Assembly: GCA_964630775.1 (NCBI GenBank)
Contig: CAZVYY010000003.1
Coordinates: forward strand, 1 to 64,000
DNA: 64,000 nt
Origin: Anaeroglomus sp964630775
GTDB taxonomy: Bacteria; Planctomycetota; Phycisphaerae; Sedimentisphaerales; Anaerohalosphaeraceae
Reading direction: 5' to 3'
Notes under the pieces: model-generated
The model's input: only the letters and a program-made list of their open reading frames with translations
The model's database searches: none
Told to the model about the DNA's origin: nothing
Position numbers and translations under genes: made by a program
In this document: positions 44,331 to 53,634 of the stretch, in pieces
Layout: every line of letters begins with the position of its first letter
Numbering within the stretch: the stretch's first letter is position 1

Positions 44331-45323
44331 ATGCTGGAACAGTTTGAACAAATTGCCGCTTCCGCCATGGCGGAACTGGATACGATAAAGACGGCTGAAG
44401 AGCTTGAGAATTACCGGGTCAAATATCTGGGACGCAAGGGTCTTGTGACGAACATGCTCAGTCAGATCGGCAGCCTGCCGCCGGAGCAGAAGAAACAGGG
44501 CGGGCAGACGGCCAATCGCATCAAGCAGCAGGTGACTGAGGCGTTTGAGAGCAAAAAACAGAATCTGGGGGCCAGCCGTGTCAAACAGGAGCCGATGATT
44601 GATGTGACCCTGCCGGGGGCTTCGATTCATCGCGGACGCAGTCACGTGCTGACGCAAACGGTCAGTGAACTGCTGGATATTTTCGGGCGGATGGGATTCC
44701 AGATTGCCTATGGACCGGAGATCGAGGATGAATGGCATAATTTCATCGCCCTGAATATCCCGGCGGAACATCCGGCGCGGGATCCAATGGATAATTATTA
44801 TATCAGCGACTCGATGCTGCTGCGAAGCCAGACTTCGACGATTCAGATTCGGGCGATGGAAAAACAGACCCCGCCGATTCGCGTCGTGGCCCCGGGGCGT
44901 GTGTATCGGCCGGATACGGTGGATGCGACACACATGTTCATGTTCCATCAGCTTGAGGCCCTGGTTGTGGATGAAGGGGTGACGATGGTGGATTTGAAGA
45001 CGACCATCAGCCAGTTCATTCATGTCTTTTTCGGGCCGGACACCCAGTTCCGTTTTCGACCGAGCTTTTTCCCATTCACCGAGCCGAGCTGCGAGGTGGA
45101 TATCCTGTGGGTGGACAAAAGCGGCCGGGAATCGTGGATGGAAATCGGCGGCTGCGGGATGGTGGACCCGAATGTGTTCAAGGCGGTTAATATCGACAGT
45201 GAGAAATACACCGGCTGGGCGTTTGGATTCGGCATCGAGCGACTGACGATGAAGAAATACGGGATTACCGACATTCGTCTGCTGTTTGAAAATGATTTGC
45301 GATTTTTGCGGCAGTTTTCATAA
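44331..45323 (+). CDS. pheS: Phenylalanyl-tRNA synthetase alpha subunit
   Basis: 330 residues, class II core: an N-terminal coiled coil (1-85), motif 1 region 'SIHRGRSHVLTQTVSELLDIF', motif 2 'RVVAPGRVYRPDTVDATHMF' and motif 3 'GFGIERLTMKKYGITDIR'. With PheT it forms a heterotetramer that charges tRNA-Phe. No pheT follows; the next gene, 33 bases on, is rfbA. The beta subunit must therefore be elsewhere, which happens in several lineages. Its C-terminal 'NDLRFLRQF' is normal, so it is not truncated. Confidence 0.96.
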   Translation: MLEQFEQIAASAMAELDTIKTAEELENYRVKYLGRKGLVTNMLSQIGSLPPEQKKQGGQTANRIKQQVTEAFESKKQNLGASRVKQEPMIDVTLPGASIHRGRSHVLTQTVSELLDIFGRMGFQIAYGPEIEDEWHNFIALNIPAEHPARDPMDNYYISDSMLLRSQTSTIQIRAMEKQTPPIRVVAPGRVYRPDTVDATHMFMFHQLEALVVDEGVTMVDLKTTISQFIHVFFGPDTQFRFRPSFFPFTEPSCEVDILWVDKSGRESWMEIGGCGMVDPNVFKAVNIDSEKYTGWAFGFGIERLTMKKYGITDIRLLFENDLRFLRQFS

Positions 45324-45356
45324 TCCAAAATAACTACTGTGGATACGGGAGAGAGT

Positions 45357-46238
45357 ATGGCACGAAAAGGGATCATTCTGGCCGGAGGCAGCGGGACCCG
45401 GCTTTACCCTGCAACCCAGGCGGCCAGCAAGCAGTTGTTGCCGGTGTACGACAAACCGATGATTTATTATCCGCTGGCGACACTGATGCTGTCGGGGATT
45501 CGTGAGATTCTGGTGATTTCGACGCCCCAGGATACGCCGCTGTTTCGGACGCTGCTGGGGGACGGAAGTCAGTGGGGAATCTCGATAGACTATGCCGTTC
45601 AGCCCAGACCGGAAGGGCTGGCACAGGCATTTATCATCGGCAAATCCTTTTTGGCCGGAGGGCCGGCGTGTCTGATTCTGGGCGATAATATTTTCTATGG
45701 GCACGGCCTGACGCCTTCCCTGCGAAATGCTGCGGTAAATCAGGATGGGGCGACGATTTTCGGCTATTGGGTTCGCGACCCGGAACGGTATGGGGTGATT
45801 GAGTTTGATGCATCCGGCAAAGCCCTGAGCGTGGAGGAAAAGCCAGCAAAACCCAAATCGAATTATGCGGCGGTGGGCCTGTATTATTATGATCGGCAGA
45901 TTACGGAAATTGCCGCGTCCATAAAGCCTTCGGCCCGCGGCGAGCTGGAGATTACCGATGTCAACCGGGAATATCTCAAACGCGGGCAGCTTCGGGTGGA
46001 ACTGCTCAGCCGCGGAATTGCCTGGCTGGATACAGGCACACATGAGTCGATGCTTCAGGCGGGAAATTTTGTCCAAACGGTGCAGCAGCGGCAGGGATTG
46101 ATGATTTCGTGCCCGGAAGAGATTGCCTATCGTATGGGCTGGATCACGGCCGAGCAGGTGATGCGTCTGGCTGAGCCGCTGAAGAAAAATGAATATGGCC
46201 AGTATCTGATTCAGTTGATTAAAGGCGGAAACGGATGA
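45357..46238 (+). CDS. rfbA: Glucose-1-phosphate thymidylyltransferase
   Basis: 293 residues from ATG 45357 (GGGAGAGAG upstream). The nucleotidyltransferase opening KGIILAGGSGTRLYPAT is followed by 'SKQLLPVYDKPMIYYPL' and 'LILGDNIFYG'. It makes dTDP-glucose, the first step of dTDP-L-rhamnose synthesis. It overlaps rfbC by the ATGA motif, so rfbA-C-D are translationally linked. Order rfbA-rfbC-rfbD-rfbB. Confidence 0.96.
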   Translation: MARKGIILAGGSGTRLYPATQAASKQLLPVYDKPMIYYPLATLMLSGIREILVISTPQDTPLFRTLLGDGSQWGISIDYAVQPRPEGLAQAFIIGKSFLAGGPACLILGDNIFYGHGLTPSLRNAAVNQDGATIFGYWVRDPERYGVIEFDASGKALSVEEKPAKPKSNYAAVGLYYYDRQITEIAASIKPSARGELEITDVNREYLKRGQLRVELLSRGIAWLDTGTHESMLQAGNFVQTVQQRQGLMISCPEEIAYRMGWITAEQVMRLAEPLKKNEYGQYLIQLIKGGNG

Positions 46239-46801
46239 ACCGAGTTGAAACTGCGATCCCTGATGCGATTATTCTGGAGCCGAAGGTGTTTGGCGATGCG
46301 CGGGGTTTTTTTGTCGAGACCTACAGTGCAAAACGATATGCCCAGGCGGGCATCCCGGAGATGTTTGTGCAGGATAATATCTCGTTTTCCCTGCGGGGTG
46401 TGCTGCGAGGTCTGCATTTCCAGAATCCCAATGGGCAGGGCAAGCTGGTGCAGGTTCTGCAGGGCGAGGTGTATGATGTGGCGGTGGATATACGTCTCGG
46501 TTCGCCGACGTTCGGCAGGTGGGTGGGGGTAACGCTGTCGGCGGAAAACAAACGGCAGTTTTTTATCCCGGCCGGATTTGCTCATGGGTTCTGCGTGCTG
46601 AGTGAGACAGCCCTGTTTCATTATAAGTGCACAGAATATTACGCCCCGGCCAATGAAGGCGGAATTGCCTGGAATGATCCGGACATTGGGATAGAATGGC
46701 CGATATCGCAGCCGACACTGTCGGCCAAAGATTCAACATACGGACCGTTGAAAAGCTATCCAGTGGAACGGCTGCCTCGTTATCAGCAGGGAGTACGATG
46801 A
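46235..46801 (+). CDS. rfbC: dTDP-4-dehydrorhamnose 3,5-epimerase
   Basis: A 188-residue cupin enzyme, third step of dTDP-L-rhamnose synthesis. Signature blocks: 'VFGDARGFFVETYSAKRY', 'FVQDNISFSLRGVLRGLHFQ' (active-site His) and 'FIPAGFAHGFCVLSE'. Start and stop overlap rfbA and rfbD by 4 bases each. Confidence 0.96.
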   Translation: MNRVETAIPDAIILEPKVFGDARGFFVETYSAKRYAQAGIPEMFVQDNISFSLRGVLRGLHFQNPNGQGKLVQVLQGEVYDVAVDIRLGSPTFGRWVGVTLSAENKRQFFIPAGFAHGFCVLSETALFHYKCTEYYAPANEGGIAWNDPDIGIEWPISQPTLSAKDSTYGPLKSYPVERLPRYQQGVR

Positions 46802-47646
46802 TGAACAGTCCAGTAGTTGTGCTTGGTGCCCGGGGGATGCTCGGGACGGATTTGATGGCCTGCCTGGCCCGGCAGGGGATCGCGGCCAGGGGGTATGACC
46901 TGCCTGATTTTTCGATTGTGAATCAAAGGCAGGTTGACACGGCGATTGACGGCGCCGGTGTTGTGATTAACTGCGCTGCTTATACGAATGTGGAGAAAGC
47001 CGAGAGCGAGCAGGCCCTTGCGTTTCAGGTCAACGGTGACGCGGTGGGAATGCTGGGTCGGATGGCCGGCAGTAAAGGCATCCCGGTGCTGCATATCAGT
47101 ACGGATTTTGTTTTTGACGGGACACTGGACAGGCCTTATGTCGAAACCGATGCGGCCAATCCGGTCAGTGCTTATGGAGCGAGCAAATATGCAGGGGAGA
47201 AGGCGTTAATTGCATCGGGCTGCCGCTGCTGCATCGTTCGGGTGCAGTGGACGTACGGTCGAAACGGTGTCAATTTTATCAAGAAGCTGCTGGATGCGGC
47301 GCGTGCGGGTAAACCGCTCAAGGTGGTGGATGACCAGGTGGGTGCTCCGACGGCAACCGAGGACGTTGCGAAGATACTTTGTTCAATGATTCAATTGCCG
47401 GCGTTTCCGGAGGGAGTATATCACCTGGCGGCCGGCGGGTATGTGAGTCGATTTGAGATGGCTAAATATTTGTTTACGACGCTGGGAATGACTGTGGATT
47501 TAAGCCCGTGCAAGACCAGTGATTTTCCATCGGCAGCCAAACGGCCTCTGAACAGCCGATTTAATTGCACTAAGCTGGACAGACTGCTGGGAACCAAGAT
47601 GCGTTCATGGCAGGATGCTTTACGGGATTATTTGGCAGCGATTTAA
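46798..47646 (+). CDS. rfbD: dTDP-4-dehydrorhamnose reductase
   Basis: 282 residues from ATG 46798 (adjacent ATG at 46801 also possible), overlapping the rfbC stop; GGGAG is 3-6 bases upstream. SDR fold: 'VLGARGMLGTDLM' nucleotide-binding loop, 'VINCAAYTNVEKAES', 'HISTDFVFDG' and the catalytic YGASKYAGEK. It reduces the keto sugar to dTDP-L-rhamnose. A frame opening at 46696 runs on the same phase but its first 34 codons overlap rfbC and are not used. Confidence 0.95.
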   Translation: MMNSPVVVLGARGMLGTDLMACLARQGIAARGYDLPDFSIVNQRQVDTAIDGAGVVINCAAYTNVEKAESEQALAFQVNGDAVGMLGRMAGSKGIPVLHISTDFVFDGTLDRPYVETDAANPVSAYGASKYAGEKALIASGCRCCIVRVQWTYGRNGVNFIKKLLDAARAGKPLKVVDDQVGAPTATEDVAKILCSMIQLPAFPEGVYHLAAGGYVSRFEMAKYLFTTLGMTVDLSPCKTSDFPSAAKRPLNSRFNCTKLDRLLGTKMRSWQDALRDYLAAI

Positions 47647-47675
47647 TTTGATTTTTTAGACGATAAGGATTGACT

Positions 47676-48689
47676 ATGCGAACGATTCTGGTAACCGGCG
47701 GGGCTGGATTTATCGGCAGCAATTTTGTGCGGATGGTGCTCAGCGAGCATCCGGATGTGCGAGTCGTGAATCTGGATTTACTGACCTATGCGGGCAATCT
47801 GGAAAGCCTGGGTGAGTTTTTGAATCACAAGAACCATATCTTTGTCAAAGGTGATATTTGTGATGGAAAGCTGGTGAATGAACTTGTGGTCCAGCATAAA
47901 ATTGATGCGATTGTCAATTTTGCGGCCGAAAGCCATGTGGACCGTTCTCTGGTAGAGCCGGGGGTGTTTATTCAGACCAATGTCACCGGAACGCTGACGC
48001 TGCTGAAAGTGGCATTGGACCACAAACTGGAGCGGTTTTTGCAGGTTTCTACCGATGAAGTGTATGGTTCGCTGGGGACGGAGGGTTTTTTCACAGAAAC
48101 CACTCCACTTAGTCCGAATTCGCCTTACTCGGCCAGCAAGGCTTCAGCGGATATGCTGGTGCGGGCGTTTTCACATAGCTGGGGACTGCGGTGCAATATC
48201 ACCCGATGCTCGAATAATTACGGGCCGTATCAATTTCCGGAAAAAATGATTCCTTTGATGATTCATAATGCCTTGAATGACAAAGAGTTGCCGGTCTATG
48301 GTGATGGCTTGTACATTCGGGACTGGCTGTATGTGTATGACCATTGCACGGCCATCTGGAAAGTCCTGACACAGGCTGAGCCGGGTACGATATATAATGT
48401 GGGCGGCAACAATGAAAAGACCAATCTGGAGGTGGTAGGGATTATTTTAGAGCGTCTGGGCAAGCCCAAGACGCTGATTCGCCATGTCAAAGACCGCCCC
48501 GGGCACGACCGGCGGTATGCAATCGATTCGGGCAAGATGATGAAAGAGCTGGGCTGGCGTCCGACAGTGACCTTTGAAGAGGGAATCATCAAAACTATCG
48601 ACTGGTATCTGGCGAATACGAGCTGGCTTAATCATATTGTATCCGGGCAATATCAGCAATATTATCAGAGTATGTATAGCAATCGATAA
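47676..48689 (+). CDS. rfbB: dTDP-glucose 4,6-dehydratase
   Basis: 337 residues from ATG 47676 (AAGGAT upstream; a TTG six bases earlier is less likely). 'ILVTGGAGFIGSNFVRM' NAD loop, 'NFAAESHVDRSL', 'VSTDEVYGSL' and 'SPYSASKASADMLVRA' with the catalytic Tyr/Lys. Second step of dTDP-L-rhamnose synthesis. Completes the four-gene rhamnose set; 29 bases after rfbD. Confidence 0.97.
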   Translation: MRTILVTGGAGFIGSNFVRMVLSEHPDVRVVNLDLLTYAGNLESLGEFLNHKNHIFVKGDICDGKLVNELVVQHKIDAIVNFAAESHVDRSLVEPGVFIQTNVTGTLTLLKVALDHKLERFLQVSTDEVYGSLGTEGFFTETTPLSPNSPYSASKASADMLVRAFSHSWGLRCNITRCSNNYGPYQFPEKMIPLMIHNALNDKELPVYGDGLYIRDWLYVYDHCTAIWKVLTQAEPGTIYNVGGNNEKTNLEVVGIILERLGKPKTLIRHVKDRPGHDRRYAIDSGKMMKELGWRPTVTFEEGIIKTIDWYLANTSWLNHIVSGQYQQYYQSMYSNR

Positions 48690-48788
48690 CCGAAGATTTG
48701 GCGGCAGCAGGCGGGACAAGGAATGTCTTGACCGAGGGGGCCTTCTGGAGTAAACTTTGCCGTTTTCTTGAGAAAGGCTGAACAGGGA

Positions 48789-50954
48789 ATGAGTGAAAAA
48801 ACAACAAATTTGTCTGCTTTTAAACGGGTCTTGGGTTATGTCTGGCCGCAGTGGCCGAGCCTGATTGCCGTGTTTTTCTGGGCGATGCTGATTGCCGGGA
48901 TGTTGTCGGTCAGTTTTCTGACGATTATTCCGTTATTGAAAGTCATGATGGAAGAAGAAGGATTGCATGGCTGGGTGGATCGGAAAGTCTGCACCTGGCG
49001 ATATGGGATGGATTTTTATGTACCCAGCCGGACGGATTTTTTTGATACGACTTCCGGCAAGACCAAATATCTGTTAATCAACCGGATTGAAGAGGGCAAA
49101 TGGGCCAGTCGGGTTGGATTGCAGCGAGGGGATCAGATTTTCAGCGTAGCCGTAGGCGGCCAGACTGAACAGGCCATGTCCCTGAGCCGGATACTTGAGG
49201 TTCTGGCGACGATGGATCCGGATTTGCCGGTTGTGATATCTTTCAAGCGGGAACACCAGGAGCAGTTGGAGCCTCAATCGATTGAGTTTCAAAGTCCGGC
49301 CCGTCCGTTTTATGCGGATTGGGCGCAGTGGCCTGTCAGTTTTATCCCTCGCAGCGAAACCAAGGAAAATGTGCTTCATGCAATGATTCTGGTCATTTGT
49401 GCCGTGACGCTGGTGACGATTATCCGGTGCTGGGCGAGATTTTATCAGTCGTATCTGGCGGAAAAAATTGTCTCAATTGCCAACACGAAGCTGCGTGAGG
49501 ACGTGTTCCGCCATGTGATGTATATGCCGGTGGGATTTTTTTCCGCCCGGGGGACCAGTGATACGACCAGCCGGATTATCAGTGATGTGGCAATCAGCGG
49601 CAAGGGCATCAAGATTGTCTTCGGCAAGACGATTCGTGAGCCGCTTGTGACCATCGGGGCATTGTGCGGGGCGTTTGCGATCAACTGGAAGCTGACACTG
49701 ATATTTATGACCTCGGCTCCGGCGGTAATCGGCGTGATAGCGATTCTGGGCCGAAAGATGAAAAAGGCCACGAAAAAATCGCTGGTGACGACAGCTCAGA
49801 TGCTGGGGCGCATTCAGGAGGCTATGAATGCGCTTCGCGTGGTCAAGGTATATAACCGGCAGAAATGGGAAATTGACCAGTACGAAAACACCAACCAGGC
49901 CCTGCTCAAATATAATTTGCGGATGTCCAGGATAGAAGCCGCCACAAATCCTATGATGGATGCGCTGGGGATGGTCGCCGGCGGGGCGGTCATCCTGCTG
50001 GGGGCTGCCTGGGTGACTTATCAATATGATGGCATGCAGTCGAGTTCGTTTTTTGCCCTGCTGATTTGCCTCGGGGCGGCGGCGGAATCGGTACGCAAGG
50101 TCAGCGATGTATGGAATAATGTGCAGCAGGCCAACGCGGCGGCGGAGCGTGTGTTTGCGGTGATTGATCAGCCCAAAGAGAAAGAGGCACCGGGGGCGTT
50201 TGCGATGAAGCCGCTGGAACGGCAGATTGAATTTCGCGATATCGTCTTTACTTACCCTGGTGCCCAGCAGCCGGCGCTGGAAGGGATAAATTTGACAGTC
50301 CCGGCGGGGCAGACGGTGGCGGTGGTCGGCTCCAACGGTTCCGGCAAGACGACCCTGGTCAATCTGCTGCCGCGGTTTTATGACCCCGACAGGGGACAGA
50401 TTCTGATTGACGGGCAGGATATCCATCAGGCGACATTTTACAGCCTGCGTGATCAGATCAGCATGGTGACCCAGATGGTCGCCACCTTCAATGATACGAT
50501 TGCCAACAATATTGCCTACGGCAAGCCGGATGCGACGCGAGATGAGGTGATTGCGGCGGCCAAACGGGCCTATGCCCATGAGTTTATCACGACCCTCCCC
50601 AACGGCTATGATTCCATGATCGGCGAATTAAGCAGCGGCTTCAGCGGCGGCCAACTGCAGCGGATTGTGATTGCCCGGGCGATTCTGAAAAATCCGCGAA
50701 TTCTGATTTTTGATGAAGCGATGAGCCAGATTGATGCCGAAAGCGAGGCCAAGATTCATGCCGCGCTGGGTGATATTATGAAGGGACGCACCTGTTTTCT
50801 GATTGCCCATCGTTTCAGCACGGTGATTTCCGCGGATCGAATCGTTGTCGTGGACAAGGGTCGCATCGTCGCCGACGGCAAGCATCAGGAATTGATTCAA
50901 AGCTGCCAGGTGTATAAGAATCTGTATGAGACACAGTTGATGTCGCCGCAATAA
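48789..50954 (+). CDS. MsbA-type ABC exporter with a PDZ-like insertion
   Basis: A 721-residue half-transporter. TM1 is about 24-50. A large extracytoplasmic insertion, about 52-190, follows and contains a PDZ-like stretch (94-158: 'INRIEEGKWASRVGLQRGDQ', 'SLSRILEVLATMDP'). TM2-TM6 then span to about 455. The nucleotide-binding domain has Walker A GSNGSGKTT (Lys520), the signature FSGGQ in 'SSGFSGGQLQR', and Walker B ILIFDEA. MsbA/PglK-type exporters flip lipid-linked glycans; lying inside the rhamnose locus, this one probably moves the lipid-linked product. The PDZ-like part may bind a protein or glycan partner outside. No PDZ domain is expected in ordinary MsbA. Confidence 0.92.
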   Translation: MSEKTTNLSAFKRVLGYVWPQWPSLIAVFFWAMLIAGMLSVSFLTIIPLLKVMMEEEGLHGWVDRKVCTWRYGMDFYVPSRTDFFDTTSGKTKYLLINRIEEGKWASRVGLQRGDQIFSVAVGGQTEQAMSLSRILEVLATMDPDLPVVISFKREHQEQLEPQSIEFQSPARPFYADWAQWPVSFIPRSETKENVLHAMILVICAVTLVTIIRCWARFYQSYLAEKIVSIANTKLREDVFRHVMYMPVGFFSARGTSDTTSRIISDVAISGKGIKIVFGKTIREPLVTIGALCGAFAINWKLTLIFMTSAPAVIGVIAILGRKMKKATKKSLVTTAQMLGRIQEAMNALRVVKVYNRQKWEIDQYENTNQALLKYNLRMSRIEAATNPMMDALGMVAGGAVILLGAAWVTYQYDGMQSSSFFALLICLGAAAESVRKVSDVWNNVQQANAAAERVFAVIDQPKEKEAPGAFAMKPLERQIEFRDIVFTYPGAQQPALEGINLTVPAGQTVAVVGSNGSGKTTLVNLLPRFYDPDRGQILIDGQDIHQATFYSLRDQISMVTQMVATFNDTIANNIAYGKPDATRDEVIAAAKRAYAHEFITTLPNGYDSMIGELSSGFSGGQLQRIVIARAILKNPRILIFDEAMSQIDAESEAKIHAALGDIMKGRTCFLIAHRFSTVISADRIVVVDKGRIVADGKHQELIQSCQVYKNLYETQLMSPQ

Positions 50955-50975
50955 CCGGCTTTTCGGAATGGGTCT

Positions 50976-51794
50976 ATGGATAACCAGCGACAGGCCAGAG
51001 CGACGATAGGTGTGGTCAATTACAAAACCCTGGATTTGACCCGGTTGTGTCTTCGCAGCATTCGTAAATATACCCGCCGGCCGTACGAGGTGATTGTGGT
51101 GGATAATGATTCACAGGACGCCTCGACGGAATACCTGCGGTCGCTGAAGTGGATTCGGCTGATTGAGCGGAAAGACAAAACCAATGACAGCAGCGGCGGG
51201 TATGCCCATGCCGCGGCGCTGGATATGGCCCTGGAGCAGACCCAGACTGAGTTTTTTGTGGCCATGCATTCGGATACGTTCGTCCGGCGGGACAACTGGC
51301 TGGACGAACTGCTGGTGATGTTTGGTCAGGATGCCCGGATGGCCTGTGTCGGCGCCGGCAAGGTGGAACTAACACCGGAATGGCAGGTCTGGCTGAAGAA
51401 ACTGACGGATTTCAGGACGTTCAAGCGAAAACTGCTGCGTGTGCCGGATCCTGTGGGAATGCACCGGTATTATAATCGTACGGTATGCAGCATCTACCGA
51501 ACCGAGATTCTCAAACGCGAAAAACTGTCGTTTCTGATGGATCGGGATAAAGGGTTGACGGTCGGGAAAAAACTGTATTTTGAGCTGGTGGACCGGGGCT
51601 ATAAGACGGTGGAACTGCCGGACCGGTTGATGCGGCAGTATCTGTATCACCTGGCCCATGCGACCCAGGTGGTCAATGCCGGGCAATATAATCTCCGACA
51701 ACGCACCATACGAAAAATCAGCCGGCTGATTGAACAGATTATGCGATCCGAGCAGGTTCAGCAGATAGTAAAGGACGATTCCCTGGATCAATAA
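50976..51794 (+). CDS. Glycosyltransferase family 2
   Basis: 272 residues, GT-A fold: 'ATIGVVNYKTLDLTRLCLRS', 'EVIVVDNDSQDASTEYL' and an 'AMHSDTFVRRDNWLDEL' segment in the DxD position. Adds a sugar from a nucleotide donor to a growing glycan; sugar and acceptor unknown. It follows the exporter by 21 bases and precedes an FkbM methyltransferase by 12, so it is in the same transcript. Confidence 0.9.
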   Translation: MDNQRQARATIGVVNYKTLDLTRLCLRSIRKYTRRPYEVIVVDNDSQDASTEYLRSLKWIRLIERKDKTNDSSGGYAHAAALDMALEQTQTEFFVAMHSDTFVRRDNWLDELLVMFGQDARMACVGAGKVELTPEWQVWLKKLTDFRTFKRKLLRVPDPVGMHRYYNRTVCSIYRTEILKREKLSFLMDRDKGLTVGKKLYFELVDRGYKTVELPDRLMRQYLYHLAHATQVVNAGQYNLRQRTIRKISRLIEQIMRSEQVQQIVKDDSLDQ

Positions 51795-51806
51795 AGGATA
51801 AATACG

Positions 51807-52631
51807 ATGCCAAGATTATCAGTACTGCAGCACCCGATCTTGTATTATAAAAATAAATATTACCATCATATACTCAAACATGGCAAGGCACCGGACGGGC
51901 TTTCGGTTGTGGATATTCACGGCGTCAAATTTCCCTGTGATTTGGCGCTGGGGAAAATGACTCGGAGTATGTATTTTGGAGCTTATGATATCGAGATACG
52001 CAGAATTATCGAAAAAAACCTCCGTCCGGGGGATGTGTTCGTGGATGTAGGTGCCAACGTGGGGTATTTCAGCGCCGTGGGAGCGGCTCGTGTGGGAACG
52101 TCGGGACAGGTGCACTGCTTCGAGCCTGTCCCGTGGCTGTTCAGGTATTTGGAACAATTTCGCTTGTTGAATCCCGGTTATTCCATCTCGGTCAATCAGG
52201 CCGCCCTGGGGGACAAAGAGGACAAGACGATTATTTACCAGAGTGAAAATACCGGCGGGCATTCGCTTTTGTCCGGATATTTCCTTTCCGGCCAGCCTGA
52301 GACAACTCATGAGATTGCCGTTCATCGATTGGATACGTATCTCGAACAGAAATCGATAGACCGGGTGGCGCTGATTAAAATTGATACGGAAGGCTATGAA
52401 TTCCCTGTGCTGCTGGGATTGACAGGATTTCTGAAAAAGGCCAAAGGCCGTCTGCCCATTCTGGTCATTGAGATATCACACAGGGCTTTTTCACTGACAC
52501 ATCATACCATTGCGGAATTTGAAACATTCATGAAGGATTTTGGATACACGGCGTATGAAATCTGCGGCTGTCATAAAGCCGATTTATACCGGGCACAAGA
52601 TCAGAATCTCGTCTTTATCCCTGAGAAATAA
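51807..52631 (+). CDS. FkbM family methyltransferase (first copy)
   Basis: 274 residues. SAM-binding motif I is in 'GDVFVDVGANVGYFSAVGAA', with 'CFEPVPWLFRYLEQ' (post I) and 'IKIDTEGYEFPVLLGL' late. FkbM enzymes put methyl groups on hydroxyls of sugars and polyketides. In a glycan locus O-methylation of a sugar, perhaps rhamnose, is likely. Its stop overlaps the next ATG by one base. Confidence 0.88.
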   Translation: MPRLSVLQHPILYYKNKYYHHILKHGKAPDGLSVVDIHGVKFPCDLALGKMTRSMYFGAYDIEIRRIIEKNLRPGDVFVDVGANVGYFSAVGAARVGTSGQVHCFEPVPWLFRYLEQFRLLNPGYSISVNQAALGDKEDKTIIYQSENTGGHSLLSGYFLSGQPETTHEIAVHRLDTYLEQKSIDRVALIKIDTEGYEFPVLLGLTGFLKKAKGRLPILVIEISHRAFSLTHHTIAEFETFMKDFGYTAYEICGCHKADLYRAQDQNLVFIPEK

Positions 52632-53581
52632 TGGACAAACTTGTCAGTATCATTGTATTTACGAAAAATCGCCCCCTGCAATTGCATGGATATTTAGAGA
52701 GTCTTCACCGATATTTTCCGTCGGAGGCGATTCAGGTCTATATTCTCTATAAACCGGAACTGTTTAGTGAGGAATATGAACAGTGTTTTCGTTCGTTTCC
52801 GGCCTGTCAGGTCATTCGTGAGACGAATTTCCATCTGGATTTTATGCGATTATTTGAGCGAATCAAGACCCCCTACATTTTGTTTGGTATTGATGACCTG
52901 GTGTATTTTGACGGCATTGGACTGGAGACAATCCAGAAAACCTTTGACAAGCTGGGGGATTTGCTGTTTGGTTTTTCGTTACGGCTGGATCAGCAGCAGA
53001 TGCCCGAGGATTTTGCTGCTGGCAGTGTCCGTCCGGAGAATGTTGACGGGCAGACCATCTATGCTCTGGATTGGACAAAAGGGCAGACATCGAATACGCG
53101 ATATCCGTTTGAGCTTTGTGCGACAGTTTATCGGACCGAAGATATTCGCCGATTATTCAGCAGGGTTGTGAGTCACAATTGGATTGCCAATCGGTATTTT
53201 CGACCCGGTTCAAAGGTGGCGCACGTTTATGGGTGTTTTTTGAAAATCCGGAATCTGTACAAACGATTTGGTTTCTTTTATAATCCCAACACACTGGAGT
53301 CGTGGTGCTGCCGGTATGTACAAAGGCATCCCGATGCGTTTGGACATCTGCTGGCCTATCGGTCGATTTGCGGTACGGCCATCCAGGTGAACATGGTGAA
53401 TACGACGACGGTCAATGAGTGGGATGATTCGGCTAAGCTGACGGTGGAAGTGCTGGCGGAAAAATATCGGCAGGGCTGGCGGCTGGATATCGCCAGCCTG
53501 GCTGCGGATAAGCCCGGGCAAACCCATAGCGGTCCCGAGCGGTTTCAGTTATGCAAAAACGGAATGGAACTGCTGTACTGA
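52631..53581 (+). CDS. Glycosyltransferase-like protein
   Basis: A 316-residue soluble protein. The N-terminus 'LVSIIVFTKNRPLQLHGYLES' is the GT-A nucleotide-sugar fold opening, and 'PYILFGIDDLVYF' is in the place of the DxD metal motif. The C-terminal half is unusual and not clearly of any GT family. It is packed between two methyltransferase genes, overlapping the first by one base. Donor and product unknown. Confidence 0.7.
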   Translation: MDKLVSIIVFTKNRPLQLHGYLESLHRYFPSEAIQVYILYKPELFSEEYEQCFRSFPACQVIRETNFHLDFMRLFERIKTPYILFGIDDLVYFDGIGLETIQKTFDKLGDLLFGFSLRLDQQQMPEDFAAGSVRPENVDGQTIYALDWTKGQTSNTRYPFELCATVYRTEDIRRLFSRVVSHNWIANRYFRPGSKVAHVYGCFLKIRNLYKRFGFFYNPNTLESWCCRYVQRHPDAFGHLLAYRSICGTAIQVNMVNTTTVNEWDDSAKLTVEVLAEKYRQGWRLDIASLAADKPGQTHSGPERFQLCKNGMELLY

Positions 53582-53634
53582 GCCGCGACGAATTGGACTA
53601 TTTCAAGTGGGTTCAGTAAAAAACAGGAATTGCG

